Of a DNA stretch of 64,000 nt, positions 44,386 to 52,109 are shown one piece after another (position 1 is the first letter of the stretch; every line of letters starts with the position of its first letter). The position numbers and the translations under genes are program-made. Source of the stretch: Hyphomicrobium sp. CS1BSMeth3 (GTDB taxonomy: Bacteria > Pseudomonadota > Alphaproteobacteria > Rhizobiales > Hyphomicrobiaceae). The notes below the pieces were generated by a model. That model did no database searches and was not told the DNA's origin. It was given only the letters and a program-made list of their open reading frames with translations. The DNA is taken from the NCBI RefSeq assembly GCF_900117415.1, contig NZ_FPEI01000005.1, positions 1,178,001 to 1,242,000 of the forward strand. The letters run 5' to 3'.

Positions 44386-45078
44386 CTAGCGACGAAGGCC
44401 AACCGTGGCCCGAGTGAAGCTCTCGACATAGTCGAGCAGCTTGTCCGAGGCCGCCATGGCACGGTCGGTCTGCCCCTTGGCGATGGCGCGCGCTTCGTCG
44501 GCGTGCAGGCGCGCGCACTTCGGCAGGTCCGCGGCCTCCTTGTAGTGGAGGTACCAGAAGCGCCGCGAATGGCCATTGAGGAAGCGCATCGAGCGCGACG
44601 CGTACTCATTGTGCGCGGCCTGGATCAGCAGCGCGTTCATTTCGCGATCCAGCCTCATGAAGGTGATGTCGTCATTGGCGCGTGCGGCGGCTCCCATGCC
44701 CTCGGCAATGGCGAGGAAGCGCTCCCGCTCGGCGTCGGTGGCGCGTTCGGCACTCGTGCGCGCGAGAAGCCGTTCCAGCTCGCGGCGGACCTCGAGCACG
44801 AGAAGCTGGCGGCGCGGGTCCGTATCGGTGACGATGATCGCCTTGCGCGGCAGCACCAGCACGAGGCCCTCGTGGGCGAGACGCTGCAGGGCCTCACGAA
44901 CGGGCGTGCGGCCGATGCCGAGCTCCGTGGCCAGCGCCTGCTCCGAGAGCACTGCGCTGGGCGGGAGCCGCAGGGTAACGATCATCTCCTCGAGACGATT
45001 GTAGGCCTGCTCCGTAAGCGTCTCTGATTTGGCTGCTGCAACCTGATCCGGCTTTTTGATCTGCAAAACACGCGTCAT
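44386..45078 (-). CDS. GntR family regulator with FCD ligand domain
   Basis: A 230-residue regulator. The winged HTH (TLTEQAYNRLEEMIV, then LSEQALATELGIGRTPVREALQRLAHEGLV) covers about residues 20-75. The C-terminal all-helical FCD domain contains the Asp/His metal-ligand pattern (FMRLDREMNALLIQAAHN). FCD members sense carboxylic acids, which fits the TRAP transporter and oxygenases upstream. It is the last gene of the leftward cluster. A hairpin in the gap before it could give it a separate level of expression. TGATATATCA palindromes at two upstream control regions are candidate operators. Confidence 0.92.
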   Translation of the reverse strand: MTRVLQIKKPDQVAAAKSETLTEQAYNRLEEMIVTLRLPPSAVLSEQALATELGIGRTPVREALQRLAHEGLVLVLPRKAIIVTDTDPRRQLLVLEVRRELERLLARTSAERATDAERERFLAIAEGMGAAARANDDITFMRLDREMNALLIQAAHNEYASRSMRFLNGHSRRFWYLHYKEAADLPKCARLHADEARAIAKGQTDRAMAASDKLLDYVESFTRATVGLRR

Positions 45079-45135
45079 GGAATGTGCTCAGGTCCCAGGT
45101 CGCCGGGTTCTCTCCCCTTGTCGGACCATGAATAA

Positions 45136-45160
45136 GGCCGGCCCCACGAAAGGGCCAGCC
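45136..45160 (-). other. Hairpin between the small membrane protein gene and gntR
   Basis: On the leftward transcript GGCTGGCCC pairs with GGGCCGGCC (one G-U pair) around a 7-nt loop. It follows the stop of the 66-residue membrane protein gene by 35 nt. No T-tract is present, so it may be an attenuator or mRNA-stability element. Confidence 0.45.
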
Positions 45161-45194
45161 ACAACTCACGGGGTCTGCCGCGTGGCCACTCTGC

Positions 45195-45395
45195 TCAGCG
45201 TGGCTTCTTCGGCGGCATGTCGCCTTTCTTCACGCCGGCCTCGGGGAAGATCCACATGGCAACGACCGCGAATATGGCAAAGCCGATGACGAACCAGGCC
45301 GGCACGGTCCTGGCGATGGTCGCCTCCCAATAGGCGAAGGCCAGCGCCGCTAGCAGAGTTACCACCGAGACGATGGCTTTGACGTCGTTTGGCAT
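45195..45395 (-). CDS. Small two-helix membrane protein, unknown function
   Basis: I do not recognise a family. The 66-residue protein has two hydrophobic segments (AIVSVVTLLAALAFAYWEA and VPAWFVIGFAIFAVVAMWIF) and a basic C-terminus (GVKKGDMPPKKPR). It starts 20 bp after the stop of the fatty-acid-hydroxylase-type gene on the same strand and is probably in the same operon. It may be an accessory subunit for that membrane enzyme; this is a guess from position. The ribosome site is weak. Confidence 0.75.
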   Translation of the reverse strand: MPNDVKAIVSVVTLLAALAFAYWEATIARTVPAWFVIGFAIFAVVAMWIFPEAGVKKGDMPPKKPR

Positions 45396-45415
45396 GACGC
45401 TTCGCTACCGCTCTC

Positions 45416-46186
45416 TCAGTAGTTGCCCATGGTCGCTGCCGCCGCCTCGTCCGGCCGCTTCGGCGTGCCCCTCAGATCCTTTTTGAGGTGCGCCGTGTCG
45501 TAGCCGTTGAAGATATGGCCGAGCAGGCCGCGCTTGAGGTCCGAGGTCCCGAAGAACCAGTCTGCGATCGGGAAGGTGAGGTTCATGTTCACCTCCATCA
45601 TCAGCCGCGCGTTGTGATGGGCGGTGTGATGGCGCCGCAGCGTGTTCACGAACGGGCAGTGGCGCACGAACCAGTTCTCATCCACGTGGCAGCAGAAATG
45701 CATGAACTCGTAGATGAGATACATGCCCGTCGTCGTGCACATGAAGAGCCAGCCGACATTCGGCGAGAACAAATACCCGAGGATCAGCCCGCCTGGGATC
45801 GACATCAGGATGAAGACGACGAGCGCGTAAGGCGGGAAGACGGTGACGCGCCAATCCTTGTGATCGCGGAAGCGCATTTCCTCGTCAGTGAAGAACTGGT
45901 GATGATTGAGCGTGTGGCGCTCGTACACGGAGCGCAGGCCTTTGATCGGGATCGGCCGGTGCATGATGTACTTGTGCACGAACCACTCGAAGACGTTGGT
46001 GAAGAGGAACGTGACGGGGATCGTGAGGAGCTCGAGCCAGGTCGGCGCGTGAATGTGCTGCAGGTAGATGTAGAAGGCCGCGGCACCCATTGCGTAGATG
46101 ATCGCGATGTGCAGGTAGCCGTCGTAGAACCCCATGATGCGGTCGCGATACTGCGCCCGGAACTGCTTCTGGCGTTCTGTAATCAT
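45416..46186 (-). CDS. Fatty acid hydroxylase/sterol desaturase superfamily protein
   Basis: An integral-membrane di-iron oxygenase of 256 residues. The histidine boxes of the superfamily are complete: His71 and His76 (FVHKYIMHRP), His91, His95 and His96 (ERHTLNHHQ), His162 and His166 (EFMHFCCHVD), and a double HHxxHH cluster at 185-190 (RRHHTAHHN). Such enzymes hydroxylate or desaturate lipid, sterol or carotenoid-like chains using O2. GAGG lies 8 nt before the ATG. It lies 33 bp downstream of the PhyH-type gene and upstream of a small membrane protein, in a leftward TRAP/oxygenase operon. The substrate is unknown. Confidence 0.9.
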   Translation of the reverse strand: MITERQKQFRAQYRDRIMGFYDGYLHIAIIYAMGAAAFYIYLQHIHAPTWLELLTIPVTFLFTNVFEWFVHKYIMHRPIPIKGLRSVYERHTLNHHQFFTDEEMRFRDHKDWRVTVFPPYALVVFILMSIPGGLILGYLFSPNVGWLFMCTTTGMYLIYEFMHFCCHVDENWFVRHCPFVNTLRRHHTAHHNARLMMEVNMNLTFPIADWFFGTSDLKRGLLGHIFNGYDTAHLKKDLRGTPKRPDEAAAATMGNY

Positions 46187-46219
46187 CTTTTCTTCCTCTC
46201 GTACCGTTGAGGCGGCCGG

Positions 46220-47149
46220 CTACATCATGCCGCCGGCTGCAACCTTGCGCTCTTTGGACCAGTCTTCCTCCTGCTGGAGGGCGAAGATCGATGTGTACCC
46301 GCCCGACCAATCCGGCGGCAGCAGGCAGGGTCGCGGATCATGATACGCCCATTGTGCGGGCTTGCCGCGCACGACGGCGCCATAGTACCGCGACTGCAGG
46401 GGGTTATACGTGTAGGGCATGGCGTTGGCTGCGGAATAGACGTTGAGCAGCAGCGGCCGCGGCGTCTCTGACCAGTTCGCCTTCGAATAGTGCAGCGTGC
46501 GGCAGTTGTGGATCGTCACCGATCCCGCCGGACCTTCGAGGTAAACGACCTTGCTCATGTCGATCGCTGCTGCGTCCTCGGGCTTCATGCAGCCGACCCA
46601 CTGACCCTGATCATTGTATTGATCGACGACCGGGCCGTTGTGGCTGCCAGGCAGCACGCCGAGCGGTCCTTGATCGGCCGTGCAGTCGAACACGTACGTG
46701 CCGGCCGTGCATGGGCTGTAGTTGGTGTGCGGCCAGAAGGAAATGTCCTGGTGCCACTTCACTTCGTCGCCCCCCTTCGACCATTTGAAGTTGAGCTTGG
46801 AGTGGTGGAATTTGACGTCCGGTCCGACAAGATCGGCGATCGCATCGGGAAGCGGTGAGCGCGGCCCCGCAGCGTACTCCCAGTATGTGGGGTGGTGATC
46901 GTTCATGCTGGAGAGGCGGCGCAGGCGCGGCGTGTCTCTTGTGTGGCCCTTGTCGAGGTCCCAGACGGCATCCGACTTCGCGACGCCGCGGCTCTTGTCG
47001 ACCATCTCGTCTGTCGTCGCGCGCAGGCGCTCGATCCACTCATCGGGGAGCAGCTTCTCGAGCAGAATGTAGCCGTTCTCGAAGTAAAACTCGCGCTGCT
47101 TCTGCGTCAGCACCTTGGGCTTGATGGCAAGGATCTCTTCGGGCGTCAT
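46220..47149 (-). CDS. Phytanoyl-CoA dioxygenase (PhyH) family protein
   Basis: A 309-residue Fe(II)/2-oxoglutarate-dependent oxygenase. The facial-triad motif HxD is His133-Asp135 (KWHQDISFWP), the third ligand is probably His220 (NCRTLHYSKA) and the 2-oxoglutarate Arg is Arg231 (TPRPLLLNVY). All are in place, so activity is expected. Bacterial PhyH proteins hydroxylate diverse small molecules, not only phytanoyl-CoA. GGGAG lies 6 nt before the ATG. A perfect TCTGATATATCAGA palindrome sits 28 bp upstream, suggesting its own regulated promoter within the cluster. Confidence 0.92.
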   Translation of the reverse strand: MTPEEILAIKPKVLTQKQREFYFENGYILLEKLLPDEWIERLRATTDEMVDKSRGVAKSDAVWDLDKGHTRDTPRLRRLSSMNDHHPTYWEYAAGPRSPLPDAIADLVGPDVKFHHSKLNFKWSKGGDEVKWHQDISFWPHTNYSPCTAGTYVFDCTADQGPLGVLPGSHNGPVVDQYNDQGQWVGCMKPEDAAAIDMSKVVYLEGPAGSVTIHNCRTLHYSKANWSETPRPLLLNVYSAANAMPYTYNPLQSRYYGAVVRGKPAQWAYHDPRPCLLPPDWSGGYTSIFALQQEEDWSKERKVAAGGMM

Positions 47150-47176
47150 CGGGCACTCCCTATCGTCGCGGAGCCG

Positions 47177-47190
47177 TCTGATATATCAGA
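47177..47190. promoter_or_regulatory. Palindrome TCTGATATATCAGA upstream of the PhyH gene
   Basis: A perfect 14-bp palindrome in the 88-bp gap between dctM and the PhyH gene, 28 bp before the PhyH start. Its 10-bp core TGATATATCA recurs upstream of the TRAP binding-protein gene. It is the best candidate operator for the GntR/FCD regulator encoded at the end of the cluster. Confidence 0.6.
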
Positions 47191-47237
47191 AGTACATCAT
47201 TATCGCTGTCATGGTCAACTGGACAGTTTCGTCTGCA

Positions 47238-48560
47238 CTACCTGAAGCCGAGCAGCACCGTCGGCAGCCACAGCACGAGCTGTGGAAATGCTGCGACGAT
47301 GATCAGGCAGACGAATTGAACCGTGATGAACGGCACGACGCCGAGGAACATGTGATTGATCGTTATTTCCGGCGGCGCGATGCCTCTTAGATAGAAGATT
47401 GCCGGCGCCATGGGCGGCGACAGGTAGCTGGTCTGGATGATGATCAGGAAGAGGACGCAGAACCAGACGGGATCGAAGCCCATCGACTTCACGATCGGCA
47501 CGAAGACCGGAATGAAGATCAGCAGGATCGAGATCCAGTCGAGGATGAAGCCGGCCAGGAAGCAGATGAACAGGAAGACGGCCAGCGTCAGCCACGGGCC
47601 GAGATTGGCGGCGGCAATGAGCTTTTCGGTGGTCTGAACACCGCCGCCGGCGATGAAGACGCCGGCGAACATGTTGCCCGCCATCAGGATGGTGAGGATC
47701 ATCACCGTGATCTTCAGCGTCTTGATCAGCGACTCGTTCAGGACCCGTAGAGAGAAATCGCCGTAGACCACAGAAAGCAGCAGCGCACCGAGCGCTCCAA
47801 GTGCGGCCGCCTCGGTCGGCGCGGCGATGCCGAACATGATCGAGCCGAGCACGGCCATGATCAGCAGCATCGGCGGCCAAAGCGCAATCGCCGAGATGCG
47901 CACTTTTTCGAGGAATGGCGGATCGTCAGGCGAGGGCGGGATACGCGGGCCCTTGTCTGGCCACACAACACACAGGACCAGGATGTACAAAATATAGAGC
48001 AGCGCGAGGAGCAGGCCAGGGATCAGCATCCCGAACATGAGGTCGCCAATCGACACGTTCGCCACCGGGCCGAGCAACACGACCACGATCGAGGGCGGGA
48101 TGATCGTCCCGAGCGATCCTCCGGCACAGATCACGCCCGAGATAAGCGACTTGTCGTACTTGTACTTCAGCATCACTGGGATGGTCAGCAGGCCGACCAC
48201 GGTTTCGGTCGCACCGATAACGCCCGACGAGGCCGCGAACACGACGCACATCAGCACCGTGCCGATTGCGAGGCCGCCAGGGAGGCGGCGTGTCCAGAGG
48301 TGAATGGCCTCGAAGAGCCGCTCCGCGATGCCGGCGCGCTCGAGCATTGCGCCCATAAAAACGAAAAGCGGCACGGCGGCGAGCACGAAGTTCGATGCCA
48401 TGGCATCGACCTTCTGGATGAACTGGTAGATCACAGAAGGGCCGAAAGCCCAGTAGCCGAAGCCGAACGCCACGCCGATCATGGCAAAGGCAACGGGAAA
48501 GCCGATGAAGAGGGCAAAGAGCAGCGCAGGAAACATCAGCAGGGAGGCAGCACCGAGCAT
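47238..48560 (-). CDS. TRAP transporter large permease (DctM type)
   Basis: The 12-helix ion-coupled subunit of a TRAP uptake system, 440 residues. It opens LLMFPALLFALFIGFPVAFAMIG and carries the family motifs AASSGVIGATETVVGLLTIPVML and CAGGSLGTIIPPSIVVVLLG. The late AGFILDWISILLIFIPVFVPIV segment is also typical. TRAP systems use a sodium or proton gradient and usually import organic acids. Its ATG directly follows the stop codon of the small permease gene (TAGATG), so translation is coupled. Confidence 0.96.
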   Translation of the reverse strand: MLGAASLLMFPALLFALFIGFPVAFAMIGVAFGFGYWAFGPSVIYQFIQKVDAMASNFVLAAVPLFVFMGAMLERAGIAERLFEAIHLWTRRLPGGLAIGTVLMCVVFAASSGVIGATETVVGLLTIPVMLKYKYDKSLISGVICAGGSLGTIIPPSIVVVLLGPVANVSIGDLMFGMLIPGLLLALLYILYILVLCVVWPDKGPRIPPSPDDPPFLEKVRISAIALWPPMLLIMAVLGSIMFGIAAPTEAAALGALGALLLSVVYGDFSLRVLNESLIKTLKITVMILTILMAGNMFAGVFIAGGGVQTTEKLIAAANLGPWLTLAVFLFICFLAGFILDWISILLIFIPVFVPIVKSMGFDPVWFCVLFLIIIQTSYLSPPMAPAIFYLRGIAPPEITINHMFLGVVPFITVQFVCLIIVAAFPQLVLWLPTVLLGFR

Positions 48561-49097
48561 CTAGTGAGCCTCCGCCGAACGATTGCCCTCGTAGCTGGGG
48601 CGCTTGCCTGTGAGAAATAGGATTGCCTTGAAGATCTCCGCGAAGATCTGGAGCACCAAAAGTACGAAGGCGATGAAGAAGACGAGCTTGAAGGGCCAGA
48701 TGATCGGGTTCCAGGCCGATTGGCCCGAGAGCTCGTTGGTCACAAAGGAGTGCCACCAGTAGCTCCATAGCGACCAAGTCATCCAAAGCAGGCACGGCAG
48801 CACGAACAGCGAATAGCCAACGAGATCTATCCAGGCCTTCGTGTTTTCGGAGAACATCTGCGAGAAGGCGTCGATGCGGATATGACCTCCCTCGCGGAGC
48901 GTGTAGGCCATGCCGAGGAGCGCATGCGTTCCCATGGCCATATAGGCAACCTCGTAGGCCCACTGCGTCGGCGAGTTGAACAGATAGCGTGCTCCGACGT
49001 CATAGACCGTGGCGAAAATGAGAGGTGCCACGAGCCAGGCTGTCACATAGCCGCTGATGCCGGAGATGCGCTCGATCGTGCGCACGAGAGATCTCAT
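48561..49097 (-). CDS. TRAP transporter small permease (DctQ type)
   Basis: The four-helix membrane subunit of the TRAP system, 178 residues. It has the typical N-terminal helix pair (GYVTAWLVAPLIFATVYDVGARYLFNSPTQWAYEVAYMAMG) and the conserved HIRIDAF segment after TLREGG, diagnostic of DctQ. AAGGGGGA lies 5 nt before the ATG. It is followed without gap by the large permease. The 69-bp gap to the upstream binding-protein gene contains a GC-rich hairpin. Confidence 0.94.
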   Translation of the reverse strand: MRSLVRTIERISGISGYVTAWLVAPLIFATVYDVGARYLFNSPTQWAYEVAYMAMGTHALLGMAYTLREGGHIRIDAFSQMFSENTKAWIDLVGYSLFVLPCLLWMTWSLWSYWWHSFVTNELSGQSAWNPIIWPFKLVFFIAFVLLVLQIFAEIFKAILFLTGKRPSYEGNRSAEAH

Positions 49098-49131
49098 GCG
49101 GTCCCCCTTGAAGTTGGGCGGAAGTGATTGT

Positions 49132-49151
49132 GGGCCGAGCCCGAGGGGCCC
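49132..49151 (-). other. Intercistronic hairpin between dctP and dctQ
   Basis: GGGCC and GGCCC arms with further G/C pairs inside form a stem-loop about 15 nt after the binding-protein stop on the leftward transcript. Such elements often stabilise the binding-protein mRNA relative to the permease part. No T-tract is seen. Confidence 0.4.
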
Positions 49152-49166
49152 GGTCCAGGGCGAAAA

Positions 49167-50225
49167 TCAGTAGCGCGTGTTGCGGTAGCTCGACGCGTTG
49201 GCCCAGAGCGCCTCGAAGGCACGCTGGCTCTCCCAGACCTTCTTGAACCAGGGATTGGTCGCGGCCTGCTCCTCAGCCCATTTCACCGACATGTCCTTTG
49301 TCGCCTTTTGGACCTCGGGTGAGAGCTCGATGATCTCGTTCCCCTGCTCGCGGAAGAACTTGAGTGCCTTGGCATCCTCAGCACCAACGCGCATCCAGCT
49401 CTCGAGCGTGACCTGCTTTGCGGCCATCTCGACGAACTTCTTGTCTTTGTCGGAGAGCTTGCCCCAGGCGGCCTTGTTCACGCACAGCTCGAACGGCGCG
49501 GATGGCTGGTGCACGCCGGGGATGATCACGTACTTCGCGATCTTGTGAAATCCCATCGAGATATTCTCGTAGAGGGTTCCCCACTCGGTGGCGTCGATGG
49601 CGCCGCGCTCGAGCATTGGATAGGTCTCAGGCCCGGGCGTCGTGACCGAGGCTGCGCCAAGCGAGCGCGAGATCTCGAGCCAGGCTCCCGCCGTTCTGAG
49701 TTTCAGTCCCTTGAGGTCGTCCATCGTCCGCACGGGTTTGCGCGAATGCAAGAAGGCCTCGGCCGTTCGCGTGAAGAGCGGCATCGAGATGATGTTGAAC
49801 TTCTCTTCGTTGAACTGACGCCACAGCTCGAGCCCGCCGCCCTCATAAATCCAGTGCAGCATACGCTCGCTGTCCATCGAGCCGGAGAAGCCGCCGAAAA
49901 GAACGGTGGTCTTGTCCTTGCCCCAGTCGTAGCCGATCCAAGTGTGGCAGGCTTCGGCAACGCCGTTGGCTACGGCCGTCCGCGACTCGAGCCCTTTGGA
50001 GAGCGTGCCGACCGGCAGCACCTGAACTTCGATGCGGCCATCGGTGAGCAGCTTGATGCGCTCGGCAAAGGCTTTGGCGCCGAGATCCATCAGCGGACCG
50101 CCGCCCCACTCGGTCTGCAGTTTCCAGTTGTGCTCGGCGGCTTGCACGAAGGTCGCCGGTGCCGCGAGCAGCAGGCCGGCGGTCAAGCCGACCGCTGCCA
50201 GAGAGAGCCCAAGGCTGCGTCTCAT
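49167..50225 (-). CDS. TRAP transporter substrate-binding protein (DctP/TakP type)
   Basis: Periplasmic receptor of the TRAP system, 352 residues. A signal peptide (RRSLGLSLAAVGLTAGLLLA, cleavage about residue 30 at VQAAEH) precedes the mature protein. The ligand-site Arg region LKGLKLRTAGAWLEI and the motif RGAIDATEWGTLYENISMGF resemble the TakP branch, which binds 2-oxo acids or other monocarboxylates, but the ligand here is not certain. AAGGAG lies 7 nt before the ATG. It is the first gene of the leftward cluster; its control region carries a TGATATATCA palindrome. Confidence 0.94.
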   Translation of the reverse strand: MRRSLGLSLAAVGLTAGLLLAAPATFVQAAEHNWKLQTEWGGGPLMDLGAKAFAERIKLLTDGRIEVQVLPVGTLSKGLESRTAVANGVAEACHTWIGYDWGKDKTTVLFGGFSGSMDSERMLHWIYEGGGLELWRQFNEEKFNIISMPLFTRTAEAFLHSRKPVRTMDDLKGLKLRTAGAWLEISRSLGAASVTTPGPETYPMLERGAIDATEWGTLYENISMGFHKIAKYVIIPGVHQPSAPFELCVNKAAWGKLSDKDKKFVEMAAKQVTLESWMRVGAEDAKALKFFREQGNEIIELSPEVQKATKDMSVKWAEEQAATNPWFKKVWESQRAFEALWANASSYRNTRY

Positions 50226-50483
50226 GTCTTCACTCCTTTGACGTTTCCCTATGTCGTTTTGTCGGGGCTCTGTTGTTGGCCCCTTCTGAACGCTCACGTG
50301 TTCATCTCAGTCTTCTTGATCGCGACCCTTTCTGTTGCGGCGCTGAAGGCACGCGGCGGCCGCAGTGGCCGACGGCGTCCGAGCGCAAGGGAGATGGTAG
50401 GGGAGGCAGCCGGCTTCGTCGTGCTCGTCACGGAGAACGCGCACGACAGTCACTTCAATAGTCATTCGATTGCTTGTGGACTT

Positions 50484-50495
50484 GGCCACGTGGCC
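50484..50495. promoter_or_regulatory. Palindrome GGCCACGTGGCC
   Basis: Perfect 12-bp palindrome in the control region upstream of the TRAP cluster, 24 bp from the TGATATATCA site. It may be an operator for another regulator or chance; it occurs once in this region. Confidence 0.35.
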
Positions 50496-50519
50496 CCCAC
50501 CACGTTGATAATAGGCGAG

Positions 50520-50529
50520 TGATATATCA
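50520..50529. promoter_or_regulatory. Palindrome TGATATATCA upstream of dctP
   Basis: The same 10-bp core as the palindrome before the PhyH gene, here inside AT-rich DNA 295 bp upstream of dctP. The recurrence at both control points of the cluster supports a common regulator, probably the GntR/FCD protein. Confidence 0.55.
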
Positions 50530-50544
50530 TTGTGGGGTAGATTG

Positions 50545-50559
50545 GCCAGAGCCTCTGGC
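50545..50559. promoter_or_regulatory. Inverted repeat GCCAGAG-C-CTCTGGC
   Basis: Perfect 7-bp arms around one base, 15 bp right of the TGATATATCA site. It may be a protein-binding site; the one-base centre makes an RNA hairpin unlikely. Confidence 0.35.
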
Positions 50560-50694
50560 ATTTTCAACCCCGATTTCGAGGCGGGCGGGGGGATGGGTGA
50601 CCGATGGGCGCCAGCCCCGCGCGTTCACTGTGCAGGATCGGCAGCACGCAGCGCAATGCTGTCAGTACGCGCCGTTCGTGCTGAAGCTGTCGCC

Positions 50695-51480
50695 TCAGAG
50701 CCAGCCGCGCCACTTGTAGGCGTAGTATCCGATCCACTCGCGCAGGGCGCCGCTGGTCATGGCGAAGGCACTGGCTTGCGGCAACCAGTCGAGTGCCGTG
50801 CCGGTAAGCCGATCGCTCGCGCGAAAATCGCACGGCGCGGGCTCGGCCGGAAAGCCGGCCTTGCGAAATATGGCCAGCGCGCGCGGCATATGTGCGGCTG
50901 ATGTCACGAGCAGGACGCGATCGAGGGGGATCCCGCGCAGGATTGATGCAGCCTCGGTTGCGTTCTCATAGGTATTCCGGCTGCTGGTGCCGACCATGAT
51001 GGCTTCCGATGGCACGCCGAGCGTGACCAGCATGTCGCGTATGACCTCGCCCTCGGGCTGCGCCGCCTGTTCCCAGGGCAGTTGGCCGCCGACGACCACC
51101 ATCCGTTTGACTTGGCCTGACCTGTAGAGGTGGGCCGCATACCAGACGCGGTCGGACGCATCATAAAGCTCCGGCGTCGGATGCGGCGCCTTGGGTGCGC
51201 TCACGGCCCCGCCGAGCACGATGGCAAGCTCGGCTTTGGGGAGCGCTGCCGAATTGGGCGGATACTGCCGCTCGAGCGTGCCGAGAAGCCAGTTGGCGAA
51301 AATCGGCATCGCACTCAACCAAAAGATGGCGAGCGCGAACACCGCGAGCACCCCGGCGATCCGCGTCGCCCGGAGGAGAAGAGCGAGACAGGCCCCGACA
51401 AGCGCAAGCGTCACCAGCCCTTCAGGAAGGAGCGTGAGTGGGAGGACCTTCGAGAGGAATAGCTGGAGTTCGGCGGGCAT
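50695..51480 (-). CDS. YdcF/ElyC family protein (DUF218)
   Basis: A 261-residue inner-membrane protein. Two N-terminal helices (LPEGLVTLALVGACLALLL and GVLAVFALAIFWLSAMPIFA) are followed by the DUF218 domain with its hallmark segments AELAIVLGGAV, VVVGGQLPW, GTSSRNTYENA and VLLVTSAAHMPRALAIFRKAG. E. coli ElyC and SanA of this family support envelope polysaccharide or lipid-carrier metabolism under stress, which suits the surface-polysaccharide locus that starts to its right. AAGGAG lies 4 nt before the ATG. It is divergent from the next gene. Confidence 0.92.
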   Translation of the reverse strand: MPAELQLFLSKVLPLTLLPEGLVTLALVGACLALLLRATRIAGVLAVFALAIFWLSAMPIFANWLLGTLERQYPPNSAALPKAELAIVLGGAVSAPKAPHPTPELYDASDRVWYAAHLYRSGQVKRMVVVGGQLPWEQAAQPEGEVIRDMLVTLGVPSEAIMVGTSSRNTYENATEAASILRGIPLDRVLLVTSAAHMPRALAIFRKAGFPAEPAPCDFRASDRLTGTALDWLPQASAFAMTSGALREWIGYYAYKWRGWL

Positions 51481-51685
51481 TGAGCTCCTTCGACCGGTTC
51501 ATCGTGTGCGCACGGCAGACGTCGGCCATTTCGCGCAGCATAGTTCGTGCGCGTACACCGCACGAGCTGCAGCAATACGGCAACAGCAATGGCATAGACA
51601 GTGTTGCTGATTGTGACTACGGACTAGCTCTGCTGTCTGGCCGCTGGCTGGCTGCGGGCGCATGTGGGCAAGGGTGGACCCAGCG

Positions 51686-52093
51686 ATGAAGGTGTTGTCA
51701 GTCGCCTTTTCCGCGATGCTCGCGACGATCATTGCGACATGCGTTGCGGCCGCGCAGGTTGCCGAAGTTCGCCCGGTCCGCGGTGAAATCCTGGTGAATA
51801 CCGGTGTCGGTTTTCGGGCGATCACCGAGACAATGCAGCTCAAGCCGGGAGATGCGGCGCTTGCCGGAGACCAAGCTTCCGGCAGCCTCATTTATGAGGA
51901 CGGCTGTCGCGTCGATGTGGTGCCGGGCTCCCTCGTCTGGGTTCGCCCTCGCTCTCCGTGCAGTGCCGATGCCGGTCCGCCGCCGCCCCGTGATCCGGAG
52001 CCGACGCTCGTACCTCGCACCAATTGGGACTCATCTTGGCTCGCGGGCGGAGCCGTCATGATCGACGGCCGCAAGCCGCCGGCAGGCCCCTGA
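51686..52093 (+). CDS. Small exported protein, FecR-like barrel segment
   Basis: A 135-residue protein with a signal peptide (KVLSVAFSAMLATIIATCVAAAQ). The mature part, PVRGEILVNTGVGFRAITETMQLKPGDAALAGDQASGSLIYEDGC, resembles the FecR-type beta domain seen in exported proteins of polysaccharide clusters. A Pro-rich tail follows. The two Cys (in EDGCRVDV and RSPCSADA) could pair. The family call is tentative. It lies 16 bp before the O-antigen-ligase-type gene on the same strand and may be its operon partner. The start at 51686 is preferred over an in-frame ATG 24 nt earlier because the signal peptide begins there. Confidence 0.72.
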   Translation: MKVLSVAFSAMLATIIATCVAAAQVAEVRPVRGEILVNTGVGFRAITETMQLKPGDAALAGDQASGSLIYEDGCRVDVVPGSLVWVRPRSPCSADAGPPPPRDPEPTLVPRTNWDSSWLAGGAVMIDGRKPPAGP

Positions 52094-52109
52094 CGGCGTC
52101 GAGGATCGC

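Larger units (their letters stand above)
50226..50694. other. 469-bp intergenic control region upstream of dctP
   Basis: No credible gene; short frames here lack protein-like composition. The stretch holds three palindromes between 50484 and 50559. The promoter of the leftward TRAP cluster is probably near them, which would give dctP a leader of over 200 nt. The DUF218-family gene ends at its right border on the same strand. Confidence 0.6.
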
